64,000 nucleotides of DNA from Bretschneidera sinensis (GCA_023935145.1 CM043702.1:104917588-104981587), one strand, 5' to 3'. Positions 10,831 through 23,118 are shown, counted from the stretch's first letter. The notes: a model not told the origin generated them from the letters alone. Translations and numbers: made by a program.

Positions 10831-12160
10831 GAATTTATTTGCTGTCCTCTGTCATACACCAAGGTATGCCGACATTGCAAATTACTTGGTTTCCTGTCAA
10901 GTTCCATCTAAATGGAGTGCACAAGATAAGTGTAAGTTTTTGGCTGAGGTAAAGAATTTTTATTGGAATTATCCTTATCTTTTTAAATATTGCATCAAAT
11001 AATAAGAAGATGCATTCCGGATACGGAAATTGATAGTGTGATAACTTTTTGTCATACCTATGCTAGTGGTGGTCATTTTTCTATTAAAAAGACAATCGAA
11101 AAAATTTTGCAATGTTGCTTCTATTGGCCTACTTTATTCAAGGATACTAATGAGTTTTGTTGTTTATGTGAAAGATGTCAAAAGTTAGGTTCATTATCCC
11201 GCCGTCATATGATGCCTCTCAACCCAATCTTAATGGTAGAAATCTTTGATTGTTAGGGGATCGATTTTATGGGACCATTCCCACCTTCTTTTGGGTATCT
11301 TTACATTTTGCTTGCTGTTGATTATGTTTCTAATGGGTTGAAGCTACACCTTGCCGCACTAATGATAATAAAGTTGTTAAATTTCTTAAAGATCATATTT
11401 TACTAGGTACGGTAGTCCACGTGTTATAATTAGTGATCAAGGGTCACATTTTTGTAACCGTTCTTTTGAGGCTTTGATGCCAGGTATAGAGTCACCCATA
11501 AGGTTTCTACAGCTTACCATCCACAAACCAATGGCCAAGCGGAGCTAGCAAATAGGGAGATTAAGTGAATACTTGAAAAAACTATAAATCTAAATCGAAA
11601 AGATTGGACTTTGCACCTATCGGATGTGCTTTGGGCATACCGGACAACATACAAGACGGTTCTTGGAGCATCTCCTTATCGGTTGGTATTTGGTAAAGCA
11701 TGTCACTTACCTATTGAACTTGAGCATAGAGCATATCGGGCTATTCAAAATTTTAATTATGACTTGAAGATGTCCAGTGAGGAGAGGAAAATGCAACTTT
11801 GTGAACTTGCAAAGTTGAGGGATTATGCATATGATAATGCTAAGGACTTAAAGTTAAGAATGAAAGTGATATATGATCACAAAATACTCCGAAAAAATTT
11901 TGAACAAGGTAATCGAGTTTTTCTTTATGATTCTCGATTACACTTCCATCTGAGAAAATTGCGATCACGATGGAAGGGACCTTATGTTGTGAAGAGTGTT
12001 TTTCCAAATGGAGTGTTAGAAGTTGAAGATCCCTCCGACGGTCGTGCATTTTGAGTTAATGGTAAAAGGTTGAAGCTCTACTTGGAACATGAACATGTTG
12101 AAGATAGGCCAGAAGAGAACTCTTTGGTGCCCCCGGTTTATCCTTCTTTATCGGGTACTT
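10831..12160 (+). pseudogene. TE2 integrase (broken)
   Basis: HHCC segment with HTYASGGHF and CERCQK (10990-11256). First core Asp in GIDFMGPF follows a Trp-to-stop change. Second Asp is in ISDQGSHF (about 11435) and the Glu in NREIK. The C-terminal part is open at 11611-12054 with the GPY-type segment [22 protein letters not shown]. Frameshifts occur near 11330 and 11400-11480. Confidence 0.85.
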
Positions 12161-13693
12161 TCGTTCCATTGTGCATTAGTTTTATTTCTTTTTTCATTTT
12201 TATTTATTTATTTAGTTTTCTTTACTTTTTTTTTCTTTTTTTCTCTCTACTTTTTTCTTTCACAATGGGGACAATACAAGTCTTAGGTTGGAGGTGGAGG
12301 AAACACATTTCCTATTTCATACCATTGAATTGTTTGGTGTCACTTTCCCTTTTTTGTTTTAATTCGTTTGTTAGGATAAATTGTTAGAAAAAAATAGTTG
12401 AAAAATTGAAAATTTTGAAAAAATTAGGTTTAGTTTTGTTTGTTTTTAGTATGCTTTGTCTTAGTTTTGGAGTTAATTTACATGTCTATGATATGATTGT
12501 AATTGAGATGCATATAGCTTCTAGAAGAAGCTAAATCTTGCTTCGGTTTGAGAATAATTTTAAGTGTCGATCTTCATTTAGTTTGAGACTCTGGTTTGCG
12601 GTAAGATTGCATTATTTGTCTAAAACATTTAGAGAAGTTTTATGTGAGAATGTTTTATGAATACTTTTGTGGTCTCGACAAGCTCTAGAACTTATTTGAT
12701 AATCACTTGAGGCGAATCCTAGAATGAACACTACTTAGGATATGATGTAAGCCATCTTTGGACCGTTTGAGTCTTTCAAGCTTACCTATATTTATCGCTA
12801 GTTACCTGTTTAAGCCTCTTTTTTTTCAAAAAATTTAGCCTTCTTTCTTTCGATAGCCCATTTACTTACCTTTATTCTTTTAAGAGAACTTAGTTTATGC
12901 ACATTTGTTGAGAAGCACTTAAGAGGAGTAAGGGTGGAAATATGAAAAAAAAATATTACTACCATAACCCAAGTACATTAAAGGAGGTTAGGAGTTGTGG
13001 AAAAAAGTAAAGAATGAAAACGGAGGTGAATGGTTATGTGCTAGAAAAGAAGAATAAAAAAAGAAAAAATTGTTGAATTATTGAGAGAAATGCTCGAAAA
13101 ATGGTTGAATGAGTTGGGTGTTGAAGTAAGGTTATTTAGTGCTTAAAAAGGTTGTGTTTAAAATTAAGAGACTGAGTTCTTTTACTTGTTTAATCCTTCC
13201 CATTCTTTCTTGATCTTTACCTTAGCCTAATGTTACAAGTCTATTAAAGACCTAGTCATCAGATGTAGTGTGATCTTTCTAGATTAGTGGAGAGTGATTT
13301 GAAAAGTGAGCCTATGGAGTTTGATTTGTGATTGATGTCACGCAATTTAATATGTTTTTATAGGCCAAGACTTGTATTTATAAATGTTGTGCATAAATTC
13401 ATCTAGGTGTTTGGATTAATGGTTTGTGGTAAGATGGATGTTTAAGAGTCGATAGCGAATATGAGGTTGATGTTTGGATTGTTTTTGGACTTAGGTGGTA
13501 TTTAACGATTCTATGTGTTGTGTGTTTTGTGCAATTTTTTAGACAAAAAGTTGAATTACTCGTGGATTAACGCTAACATTGCTTTGTTTTGTTTTTAGGA
13601 TTTTGGGTTTTGTTTTGATTTCTAGTATAGAAATCGTTTCATTTTTCTTTCGCTTGAATTGCTAGGGACTAGAAATAAGCTAGTTGGGGGTTA
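12161..13693 (+). other. TE2 3' non-coding region with polypurine tract
   Basis: About 1.5 kb without a credible gene. T-rich at 12170-12260, then an ATGGGGACAAT segment followed by a PPT-like GGTTGGAGGTGGAGG (12262-12301). A second weak purine run is near 12975. A hairpin-like TTGCTA-GGGAC-TAGAAA (13657-13674) precedes the polypurine tract AGTTGGGGGTT ending at 13693. Much of the block matches the 3' regions of TE3, TE7 and TE9. Confidence 0.7.
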
Positions 13694-15230
13694 TGATGAG
13701 AGTCAGAAAATGCATCTTAATAATGTTTATTTGTCAGCATTTAGGGATGATTTAGGGATGGATTACACATTTATGCCTCAATAATTCTTAAGTGTCATTC
13801 TTGGTATATTGATTTATTTCGATGCATTTTCAAGTATTTTGGGTTTAAAAGAGATGGAAAAGGTAACATTGATTAAAGCACGAAGATTCTATGCATGTTC
13901 ACAAGCATTTGGAAAGAAGTTTCACTAAATTTCCATAACTGCCCGTACAGATTAGTCATTTTTGCGGATTAAACTGTATTGATTCTGGAAGAACCAGGAG
14001 ATGAACCATATATTCTTGGAAAGTTCCGGATGTCTATTTTCTGGAGAATTTTATTGCTCGTAAATATTATTTTCCTAGAGAAAGTTATGGCAATTTTGGT
14101 AGACAAAGGTCAAGCTGTGCATGATTTTAGCACGATAGATCAGTCATTTTGCGGATTAAACTGTATTGATTTAGGAAGAACCAGGAGATAAGCCATATAT
14201 TCTTGGAAAGATCCAGGGTCATTTTTTGGGAAATTTTACAGCTAGTAAATATAATTTTTCTAGAGAAAGTTATGGCAGTTTTAGTAGACAAAGGTCAGTC
14301 ATATTCGGGCCTGGACAACAGCAGTAACGGTCATGGACAGCAGCAGAAGCACACGGCCTGAGCAGAAACCCTAGGGTGACGTTTCTGTCTACAAAGCCGT
14401 CTCCATATAGCTATATATAGGAATTAGACTCAGATAACAGGGGAGGAGTGTTTTTGAAGAGAGCTTCCATCTTCTTCTTCTTCAAGGTGATCAAGGATGA
14501 ACTCTATGTCCAACTAAATTCCAAGGAAGGCAAAAGGATGAGTTTCTAGGTGTAGTTGTTCTTATTTCTATCTTTGATTCAGTTGTATGGATTGATTATT
14601 AAACATTGTTTATGATTTACGCTTTGATTAAATAAGAAGGATTTGAATTCATATGACAGCTGCAATTTACGTTCTTCTTCTCTTAGATTTTCTTAATCAG
14701 GTGATCGAATTCTTCTTCTCCATATAAGTCTAGTCAGGCTTTTGTTATCTCAAAGTTGTTAGATGCAACTGATTTCAGTAGATCTATCTTATAGGTTTGT
14801 CCATTACTGTAGTGTTATTATTGAAATATATTGTCACTTCCTGATAATTTATACGATAGATCTTGTGTGTTTGAATTGGAATTAAGGAGTAATTTATAGC
14901 AATTACATTAGGGTATTTATGTGCTTTGATTGAATATTTACCAATTACTTGTTTGAGATGTGAAACTAGTAATTGAGATAAAACATTTGAGTCAAGATAG
15001 GAATAAGGCAACGAACTTAGGAAGGATTCCTGGAACCTTGTTATATCTTTATTGAATTCTTCATCATATTTTCAGAACTCTCATATAATTTCATTTGTAA
15101 AACTTAGATTTTCTTATTTGAACTTTATCAATGAGTGTTAAGGTTTAATCTTTCTCTTGTAGTTTGCTTTCCTCGTGGGATCGACACCTCAGCTATACAC
15201 AATCATCGTGTGTTAGTTTTAGCGTTATCA
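13694..15230 (+). repeat. TE2 3' LTR, type B (1537 bp)
   Basis: Starts TGATGAG right after the polypurine tract and ends GCGTTATCA. A TATA-like GCTATATATAGG lies near 14410. An internal tandem duplication covers about 13951-14300. The flank after it is CTCTC; no 5' LTR is present to confirm the duplication. Confidence 0.85.
13951..14300 (+). repeat. Tandem duplication inside TE2 3' LTR (2 x ~175 bp)
   Basis: The block running from CAGAT(T/C)AGTCATTTT to TAGACAAAGGTCA appears twice in direct orientation (about 13951-14112 and 14127-14300), with several point differences. The same block is single copy in the LTRs of TE7, in the solo C LTR and in the TE5 5' LTR. Confidence 0.8.
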
Positions 15231-15366
15231 CTCTCTGAGTATTCTTCTTCCACTACATTTGCAGACTTTGATGGACCATTTTTATTCTCTGTATTCCCCT
15301 GCCTTTTCTCTGGAATCTCATTTTATATGCCCATTTTTTTCCACACTTAAAACACTGTATGTCATT
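15231..15366 (-). pseudogene. Ty1/copia gag scrap with decayed zinc knuckle
   Basis: The 136 bp between two B-type LTRs, read on the minus strand, give IQCFKCGKK followed after small indels by GHIK-like codons, and in another frame NKNGPSKSANVVEEEYSE. CxxC plus a GHxK segment is typical of the CCHC knuckle in copia Gag. It would be the target into which both TE2 and TE3 inserted. The fragment is very short. Confidence 0.5.
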
Positions 15367-16658
15367 TGATTACGCCCAAAGTATAACGCGGTAGTTGTAG
15401 CATAGCTTTGGGGTGTCGATTCCACAGGGAAAAGCGATCTACAAAGGAAAAGTGCAAATCTTAACACGAACGATAATAATCAAGTGAGAAGATATGAATG
15501 ATGAAGTAATTGTGTAAATAGATTGAAGTATATGATAAAGAAACAACAAGTTTCCGAGAATCCTCCCTAGGTTCGTTGCCTTATTCCAATCTTCATTCAA
15601 TTATTTTATCTCGATTGCAAGTTTCACATCCCAAACAAGCAATCGGCAAATATTTAACTAAAGTACATATAAATTCTAATGTAATTGATATGAATTACTC
15701 TTACTTTCGATTTAAGTATACATGACCTATCCTATAGGTTTATCAAGAAGGGTCAATATATCTTAACGACAATATCGCAGTAATGGACAAACCTAAAAGA
15801 TAAATCTACCGGACTCAATCACATCCAATAATCTTGACATAAGAAGAGCATGACTAGACTTATATCAAAGATAAAGATACAATCACTGGATTACGAGAAA
15901 ATCCTTTAATTAGATAAAAGAGTAACATATAACAATGTTTTGACAATAAATCCCAACTACAACTGAATCAATAAAGGAAAATAAGAACAACTACACCTAA
16001 GGATTCATCCCTTCGCCTTTCTTGGAGATTAGTTCGCCATGAAGTTCATGGTTGAACAATTTGATGGAAGAGAGTGTGGTAGCCTTCTTGAGTTTTCCAG
16101 ACTTCCAAGATCTTCTTGTCTCAAACCCTAAGTGATCTATTTATAATACAAGAGGTCCAAGGGTGTTCTAGGGTTTAAACAGTCATTAAAGTCATAATTA
16201 GGCCATAACTCGAAAACAAAGTTTCGTGTGCGTGCCGCGGCTCTCACCTACTCGCGCCACAGCTCTGTCTATTCCTTGTTCTGGAGAGATTCTGGGTTTT
16301 GCCTAGTCAGGCCGCGGCGCACACTGAAGGAGGACTTGGCTCTTTTGGGCAGTCTTCTGGAGGCTGAGGCTTGGGTATTTCCAGGCCACAACGCACACAC
16401 TCAAGACTTGATTCCCTTCGTTTTGTCCTTCCGTAATCATGCCTTCACTTTGGTATTCATGGAGTCATTGTGCTTCAAACAACGATAGCTTTTCCTTCTC
16501 TTTCGGACTCAAAGTACCTGAAAATGCACCGAAATAGATCAACAATCCAAGGATATCACTTTAGAGTTATTAACGTATAAAAGTGTAATTAAAACCGAGA
16601 TCAACCCTAAAATGCTAACATTTAATTACTGTTAAGATGCATTTTATGGCTCTCTTCA
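15367..16658 (-). repeat. TE3 3' LTR, type B (1292 bp)
   Basis: Reads TGATTACGCCC from the left edge (LTR end) to CTCTTCA at the right edge (LTR start TGAAGAG, a changed TGATGAG). The reverse complement of the polypurine tract follows directly. The TATA-like box (minus) is near 16135-16148 and a GC-rich stretch with GCCGCGGC cores lies at 16210-16395. The small plus-strand ORF at 16228 is LTR sequence, not a gene. Confidence 0.85.
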
Positions 16659-18402
16659 CAACCCCCAACTAGCTTATTGCTAGTCCCTAGCAACTCAAGT
16701 GAATACAAGAGATGAATTCTACGGTAGGAATTTAAAACAAAGTAAAGCAATGTTTGCGTTAAACCAAGAGCAATTCATTCTTTGTCTCAAAAATCGCACA
16801 TAACACATAGCATATAGATTTATTAAATATCACCCAAGTCCAAAAGTAATCTAAGCATCAATCTTAAAGTTGTTATCGACTCTTAACATCCATTTTACCA
16901 CAATCCATTAATTCGAACATCCGGATGATTTTATGCATAACATTCATGAATACAAGTCTTGGCCTCTAAAAACATAATAAGTTGTGTGACATCAATCACA
17001 AATCAAGCTCCATAGGTTTACTTTACAATCCACTCTCCACTATTATAGAAAAATCACACTACATTGGATCAATAGGTGTTTAATAAGCTTGTAACGTTAG
17101 GCTAAGGTAAAGGTTAAGAAAGAATGGGAAGGATTTACAAATAAAAGAACTCAATCTCTTAGCTTTAAACACAACCACTTTTAAGCACTGGATAACCATA
17201 CTTCAACACCCAAGTCTTTCAACCATTTTTTATAAGAGTATATCTCTCGATAAGTCACCACTTTTCTTTTCTTTTTCTTCTTTCTTTGCCATACTTCACT
17301 TCTCTTTTTCTTCTCTTTTTTTTTTTTTCTATTTTGGCATAAGACCATTCACCTTCTTTTTCATTCTTTTCTTTTTCTTTTCTTTTCCGCAACCCCCAAC
17401 TTATCTCCTTTAATGTACTTGGGTTATGGTAGTAATACTTTTTTTATATTTCCATCCTTACTCCTCTCAAGTGCTTCGCAACAAATGTGTATAACTAAGT
17501 TCTTTTAAAAGAAGGGTCAGGATAAAATATTTTTAGGCTCATAAGAGTAAGTAAATGGGTTATTGAAAGAAACAAAGCTCAAATTTTTTTTCAAGAAAAT
17601 GCTCAAACAGGTGACTAGCTATAAATATAGCAATGGTAAGTTTGAAAGGCTCAAACGGTCCAAAAATGGCCTATATCATATCCTAAGTGGTGTGCATTCT
17701 AGGAATCGCCTCAAGTGATTATCAAATAAGTTCTAAAGCTTGTCGAGACCACAAAAGTATTCACAAACAATCACACATAAAACTTCTCTAGATGTTTTAG
17801 ATTAATCGTGCAAACTTACCACAGTCCAGAGTCTCAACCAAATCAAGATCGACATTAAAAATTATTCTCAAACCGAGGCAAGATTTAATTTCTTCTAAAT
17901 GATGTATGCTATCTCAATTAAGTTCATATCATTGACATATGAATTAACTCTAAGACTTAACACAAATCATGCTAAAAATAAACACAAAGGGAAAGTGACA
18001 CCTAGTAGTTCAATGAAAAATAGAAATATGTTCCTCCACCCCCAACTTAAAAATTTCATTAACTTTAATGTAACAGAAAGAGTAAAGGAAACTCCCTTTG
18101 TAAGCAAAAGTGCACAGAAGCTAAAAATTGTGCACCACCATGTGAACTGCATACCGTTCATCTTTTTGAAATTTTGATCTATAACATAGAACAAAACAAA
18201 CAAAAAGAAAGCAACTACGGTGTAACACCAAGATTCCCACCGTAGGTTAGGTTAACACATGAAATTGAAATGAATAACTAAAAACGAAAATAAAGTACGA
18301 AAAAATAAAATAACAAAAAGGAAGACAAAATAAATGTTAGTACAGTCATCCGAAAATAAAATAAAATAAAATAAAAGGACACAAACAAGATAGAACCCAA
18401 AA
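16659..18402 (-). other. TE3 3' non-coding region with three PPT-like runs
   Basis: No gene. Plus strand shows AACCCCCAACT runs at 16659-16670 (the true PPT), near 17391-17401, and CCACCCCCAACTT near 18037-18050. A perfect hairpin TTGCTA/TAGCAA with GTCCC loop is at 16677-16693, and an 8-bp hairpin CTACGGTG/CACCGTAG with a 15-nt loop at 18215-18245. The region is largely shared with TE7. Confidence 0.7.
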
Positions 18403-19529
18403 TTAATCCTCTATGTCATCATCCTCTTCTTCCTTCTCTTCACCTTTCTCAGGATTTGGATCAAAAGATGAACCCGGATAGGGTGGCAAAGTGGGAAAGT
18501 GATCCATGTCACAACCAGTAGCGAAGGCAAGGTGTTGGTACATCTGACCGAAAGAAGAGTACACCCCCGCTTGATAATCAGCTTGCCTAGCCAAGAAATG
18601 TTCCTGACGATCAAATCTATCATGCAAAAATTTTTGATGCTCGTCAAAACGAATCTCTAAATGCTCAAAGCGCTCTGCAACAGTGAAATGCCTAGGGGAG
18701 GAGGGGTTAAAATCGCCACTCTCTCTCCTAAAACTGGCAGCCTTGAAGTTTTAATCATATTAAGCATGCCATCATCGATGGGCTTCTTAGGTTGTTGGGC
18801 TTCCTCATCAGGATCGTACTAGACTCTGGCTTAGATGCATAATTGGGTAATTAAGGAAGGGAAGTACTATCCAAGCTTTTGTTGCACAGTGTGTATGATA
18901 GAATTAAATATAATTTGGCCCACATCAATAATCATCCCCATCAAAATAGCATAAATCAGCACAACTCTCTCAACAGTAAGGTCACTATAGTACGTAGCCG
19001 GCATCAAACTCTGACATACAAAATATTGCCAAGCTCTAGCATTGACAATCAGAGAAGTATCGGGCAAGGTTATAGGGGTATCTCTCGTCATTTTCCATGT
19101 AGTGCCCGGAGTATAAAGTGTATTGCAAATCTCTTCATAATTAATAGTAGATGCATATGCACTATACTCATTATTTTCTATGTCAGGGAGCCCATAGAAT
19201 CTATTGATAGATGTGCTTCTAAAAGAAACTATTTTTCCTCTCACTCTTACCTTACCATTCCTATGTTCTTCTACATTAGCATAGAATTCTCTAACCACAT
19301 TTGTGAGGGAATGAGATGATTGGCTAGCAAATGTACCCCAATGCCTATCAATAATCATTCTAAACAAGGTGGGGTTTGCTATCTCTGTTATATTGAATCC
19401 TCTCTCAGGAATGGGTTTTCTAGTGTGCATCATCCTAATATATCTCTCACTAGCCTCAAAACTAACAAATTTGCTCTCATCATACTCTCGTGCTTGTTTC
19501 CCCCTTGGTCTCTTAGTCTTAGGGGTCAT
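18403..19529 (-). pseudogene. TE3 3' ORF, plant transposon-associated protein (env position)
   Basis: ATG taken at 19529 (MTPKTKRPRGKQ). The intact part runs to 18867 and contains ERGFNITE, HWGTFASQ, VVREFYANVEEH, KVRVRGKIVSF and INRFYGLPD, the pattern of the family annotated as putative plant transposon protein that follows integrase in Athila-type elements. A stop and frameshifts separate it from the C-terminal part (18403-18627: RFDRQEHFLARQADYQAG...), which ends in an acidic Glu/Asp tail. Its biochemical role is not known. I see no convincing membrane segment. Confidence 0.75.
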
Positions 19530-20279
19530 TTGAATCAAATAGATAGAACAATAGCACTAATTCAAAATCAACCACCCAAATAGCACAAATGAACAATAAA
19601 GAGGAGAAATTGGTCTTACTTGATGCCCAAAGTTGGCGAGAGGAGTACCCACCAACTTGAAGTTTTCTTGATGACCCCAAAATCTTCTTAGTACCAAGCT
19701 TTTTGGAGAAATTTCCAACAAAATCTACAATATTGGTGCAAAATCCTACAAGAAATGATGTTAGAATCAAGAAATTTTGAGTAAGAGTGAATGGGTAAGT
19801 GAGGGTTTGGAGAGAGGATGGGAGAGAGAGAAGTGAGCTGCTGTTTTCGTAAGGGAGAAATGAAGATGATAAGTACAAAATTAGGTTTTATTTTGTGTGC
19901 AGGGACAGGTAGCAGAACAGGTGAAGCTGCGGCTTGGTTGAGGGAGCACCGCGGTGTGGGCTGAGGGGCGTGAGTGCGTGCACGCTGTGCGCTGCAGCGC
20001 ACAAGGTACTGTGTCGCGGAGCGCTGCTGTGCGTCCTGGGCCTGAATCTGTGGGGTGAGGTGTTCCTTGGGCCGGGCCTTGGCGCATGAGCTGCTTGGAC
20101 CTGTTTCTAAAAAATCTTCTTTGTGCAAAACAGATAATAAAATTAGCAAAATAAAAATAAATATTAAACTAAAAATTAGATTAAATCAAACTAGAAAACT
20201 AAAAATTAAACTTGAAGTGAACTTAATTAAAAACAAAACAAACAAAACAAAAGAAAAATAAATGAAAACGCACCTGTGT
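19530..20279 (-). promoter_or_regulatory. TE3 spacer between integrase and 3' ORF, promoter/5'UTR-like
   Basis: No ORF of weight. In sense it runs from a GC-rich stretch (20090-19920) with an 18-bp perfect palindrome at 19986-20003 (TGTGCGCTGCAGCGCACA), through an A-rich stretch and a CT-rich, 5'UTR-like stretch (about 19850-19790), to a splice-acceptor-like TTTCTTGTAG near 19750 and a possible donor CAAGTAAGA near 19620. That order resembles a plant core promoter with leader and intron. Inference only. Confidence 0.45.
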
Positions 20280-21570
20280 GGTGTGGTCAAGGTGAATAGA
20301 CCAGATCCATAAGCTGAATGTCTTCCACTTCTGGATCTTGCTTATTGATTAAGACTTTGAAGCGTTTACCATTTACTTTGAAAATCCGACCATCTCTAGT
20401 GTCCTCTATTTCTACCACCCCCTTTTCAAAAGCATTCTTTACTATAAAAGGGTCGGTCCACCTCGACCGAAGTTTTCCTGGATGCTTATGGAGTCAAGAA
20501 TCGTATAAGAACACCCGATCATTAGGTTTAAATGTTTTCCTCAAAATATTTTTATCATGAAACACTTTCATTTTAGCCTTATAGATTCTAGAGTTCTCAT
20601 AAGCATCATTTCTCAACTCCTCTAACTCGGTCAGCTGAAATTTCCTAAGCTTACCTGCTTCTCCTATATCAAAATTGAAAGACTTGATGGCCCAATAAGC
20701 TCGATGCTCGAGTTATATAGGTAAGTGGCAAGGCTTTCCAAAAAAAACCTATAAAGTGACATACCTAAGGGAGTTTTGAAGCCTGTTCAGTAAGCCCAAA
20801 GCGCATTAACTAGTCTCAAAGACCAATCCTTTCGATCCGGGTTAACCGTTTTTTTCTAAAATTTGTTTAATTTCCCTATTTGCAAGTTCCACTTGTCCAC
20901 TAGTCGGAGGGTGGTAAGTTGTAGAAATCTTATCTAACACCCCATATTTTCTCATCAAAGCTTCAAAGGAACGGTTGCAAAAATGTGTACCTCGATCACT
21001 AATTATAGCATGTGGTGTACCAAATCGAGATAACACATTTTCTTTGAGAAATCTAATTACTGTTCTATTATCATTGCTTCGACAAGCTGCTGCCTCAACC
21101 CATTTTGACACATAATCTATTGCCACAATGATATACTGATATCCGAAAGAAGAAGGAAATGGTCCTATAAAATAAATGCCCCAACAATCAAAGATTTCAA
21201 TCACTAAAATTGGGTTTAAGGGCATCATATTTCGACGAGACACAACTCCTAATTTCTGACACTTTTCGCATGAGCAACAATAGATGTTTGCATCTTTAAA
21301 CAAGTTGGCCAATAAAATCCACACTGCAAGATTTTTGCAATGGTTTTTTTTTATTGAAAAGTGGCCTCCACAAGCTTGGGAGTGACAAAATTCCAAGACA
21401 CTGGCAATCTCAATATTAGGGATGCAACACTTTAAAATTTGGTAAGGGCAGTACTTGAAAAGACAAGAGTCATCCTAATAAAAATTACGTACCTCATTCA
21501 AGAATTTCCTCTTGTCTTGAGCGCTCCAATCCATTGGTATTTCATCAGTAGCCAAATAATTCACGATATG
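20280..21570 (-). pseudogene. TE3 integrase, first catalytic Asp replaced by Tyr
   Basis: HHCC part (CHSQACGGH, CEKCQK) with a frameshift, then the core open at 20842-21396: WGIYFIGPF has Tyr (codon 21173-21175) where relatives have GIDF, so the first DDE Asp is lost. ISDRGTHF and NREIK keep the other two. The C-terminal part (20280-20840) with the VVEIEDTRDGR-type end is broken. Confidence 0.84.
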
Positions 21571-21830
21571 AGCAAATCATGGTAGAGAAGTAACAAAGAG
21601 TAAATGCTCATCAGGAAAATCATCCTTGATTGGCATGTCGTTAGAGGTGTCTTCAAATGTGAGCCTTGATTGATGGTCAGCCACTACGTTCTCTACTCCC
21701 TTCTTGTCTTTGATGGTAATGTCAAGTTCTTGCAAGAGTAGGATCCATCGTATTAGTCGTGCCTTAGCATCCTTCTTTGTAAGGAGGTACTTGAGGGCTG
21801 CATGATCTGTGAAGATAAGAATAGGAGAAC
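21571..21830 (-). pseudogene. TE3 RNase H, C-terminal half
   Basis: Contains [27 protein letters not shown] and VVADHQSRL. The frame continues across TE4 into 30053: removing TE4 with one copy of AGAAC restores the FYGYLIGSPILIF junction, which confirms the insertion borders. Confidence 0.82.
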
Positions 21831-22014
21831 TGATAAGTGCTTAAATAGTCATATTTAAGCCCCTTAATTTACACTTGTTAGGCTCTTTATTTATCTATTT
21901 TAGTAGATTCTATTTCATTTTTGTGTTTTATGTGTTTTCCACAGGGCTTTGACAAAAAGATTATATTTTGGAGCTTTTAGGAGTAAAAGTCAAGTTCGAC
22001 CATCCAGCAAGGTG

Positions 22015-22112
22015 CGCTCGAGTGCCCCTCCCTTGTGATATAGGCACATGAGCGCACTTATAGAAGGCTCGGGTGCATACATGCGCTCGAGCACAGCCCG
22101 CATACAATCGAG
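22015..22112 (+). promoter_or_regulatory. GATCGAGCGCAC motif array, TE4 5' LTR
   Basis: About five copies in sense orientation (GCGCTCGAGTGCC, ATGCGCTCGAGCAC, ACAATCGAGTGC and similar), ending about 90 nt before the TATA box. The 3' LTR carries the same array at about 28945-29055. Confidence 0.55.
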
Positions 22113-22204
22113 TGCAAACACTCCAGAGGCGACAGAGCCAGATATGGAAACAAGTCTCCGGATCTCAAATAGGAAATTAGGGTTTTGGGACACCCTTAGA
22201 GCCC

Positions 22205-22212
22205 TATATATA
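22205..22212 (+). promoter_or_regulatory. TATA box of TE4 5' LTR
   Basis: TATATATA preceded by CCC and followed by GCCC. The equivalent boxes are TATAAATA at 37756-37763 (TE6) and 62539-62546 (TE10). The conserved place in the LTR marks the U3/R border region. Confidence 0.65.
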
Positions 22213-23118
22213 GCCCTGTAAAACATAGAAACCATACCTTTTGTTTTTAGACTTGAAGTTGCAAGCTTAGGAGAGGAATTGACGACTCGTCTCTTGAGTC
22301 TTCTTCGGGTTTTATTTTTCTATTTTTTTGTTTCATTATGGTTAGAATGTTTAGTTTAACTAGCATATGTAACTAAACTCTTATAGGGCTCGATTAAAGC
22401 TCTAGTTATGCTTTTCCACATATTTATTCATTGATTACCTTTACCTATAGCCATGTTAGAATGTTTAACTTGATTAATACCTATTTGTATTTAAATTCCT
22501 CATATGTGTGTGTCTGATCAACGTATGCATATGGTATGGATTAGTTAGTTGAATCAATTTGGATGACCGAGTCCTGGGTTCAACAATAGTAACAAGAGAT
22601 ATCCACACCGGATTCTCGGGTTAATCAACACGGGAAGCTGAGAGCGGACCAAGCCCTAGATCCCATGTCGTTGCCTATCTCCACAGCCCATATGCTCTCT
22701 TAATGAACAACTCAGTATACACCCATGCTGAATCCCTTAAGAGAGAAAAGAGTTAGAGTATACACCGTGCCTAACTCATTGCATAGGGAGATCAATAGCC
22801 TAAGGTGTGGACCAAGCCCTTAGGTTGGCAACCATTAAATATTCATAATAAGGCTAGAGGATTGGTACCTTAATTAGTGGGAAAGTATAATTAGTGGTGG
22901 ATATTGTAGTCCTATGTTCTCATTATTATTAACTCACACTCAATAGTTATTTCTTTTTTTTACTTAGAAGAAACTCATTCTAAATCGAAATTGACCAATT
23001 CCTGTGGAAATGATCTCGCACTTGCACACTATGCCACCATTGACCTTGTGCACTTGCAAGTAAAACAAGTACGATTATTTGCATATTTATTTAGGTAGAT
23101 AATCGTCCAACAATTTTT

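Larger units (their letters stand above)
6328..15230 (+). mobile_element. TE2: Athila-like Ty3/gypsy element, B-type LTR, 5' end replaced by TE1
   Basis: Plus-strand gag, PR, truncated RT, IN, 3' non-coding region and 3' LTR. The first gag codons and everything upstream are cut off by TE1. A solo LTR is inserted in gag. There is no 3' ORF between IN and the polypurine tract, unlike TE3. The RT C-terminal part and RNase H are deleted. Confidence 0.88.
21831..23112 (+). repeat. TE4 5' LTR, type A (1282 bp)
   Basis: Starts TGATAAGTGC, ends CCAACA. The first 30 bp hold an inverted repeat GCTTAAATA/TATTTAAGC. TATA box TATATATA is at 22205-22212, with the CpG motif array at 22015-22112 upstream. 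An acceptor-like TTTTCCACAG is near 21943. Confidence 0.92.

Noticed and set aside
12070..12387. 105-aa plus-strand ORF rich in Phe and Leu after TE2 integrase, as a membrane protein
   Set aside because: It overlaps the end of integrase and then translates a T-rich non-coding stretch; no counterpart is open in other elements.
16228..16488. 86-aa plus-strand ORF in a GC-rich stretch
   Set aside because: It lies inside the TE3 3' LTR, antisense to it, and has no recognisable domain.
17899..18203. ORFs on both strands in the TE3 3' region
   Set aside because: AT-rich non-coding sequence shared with TE7, where these frames are not kept.
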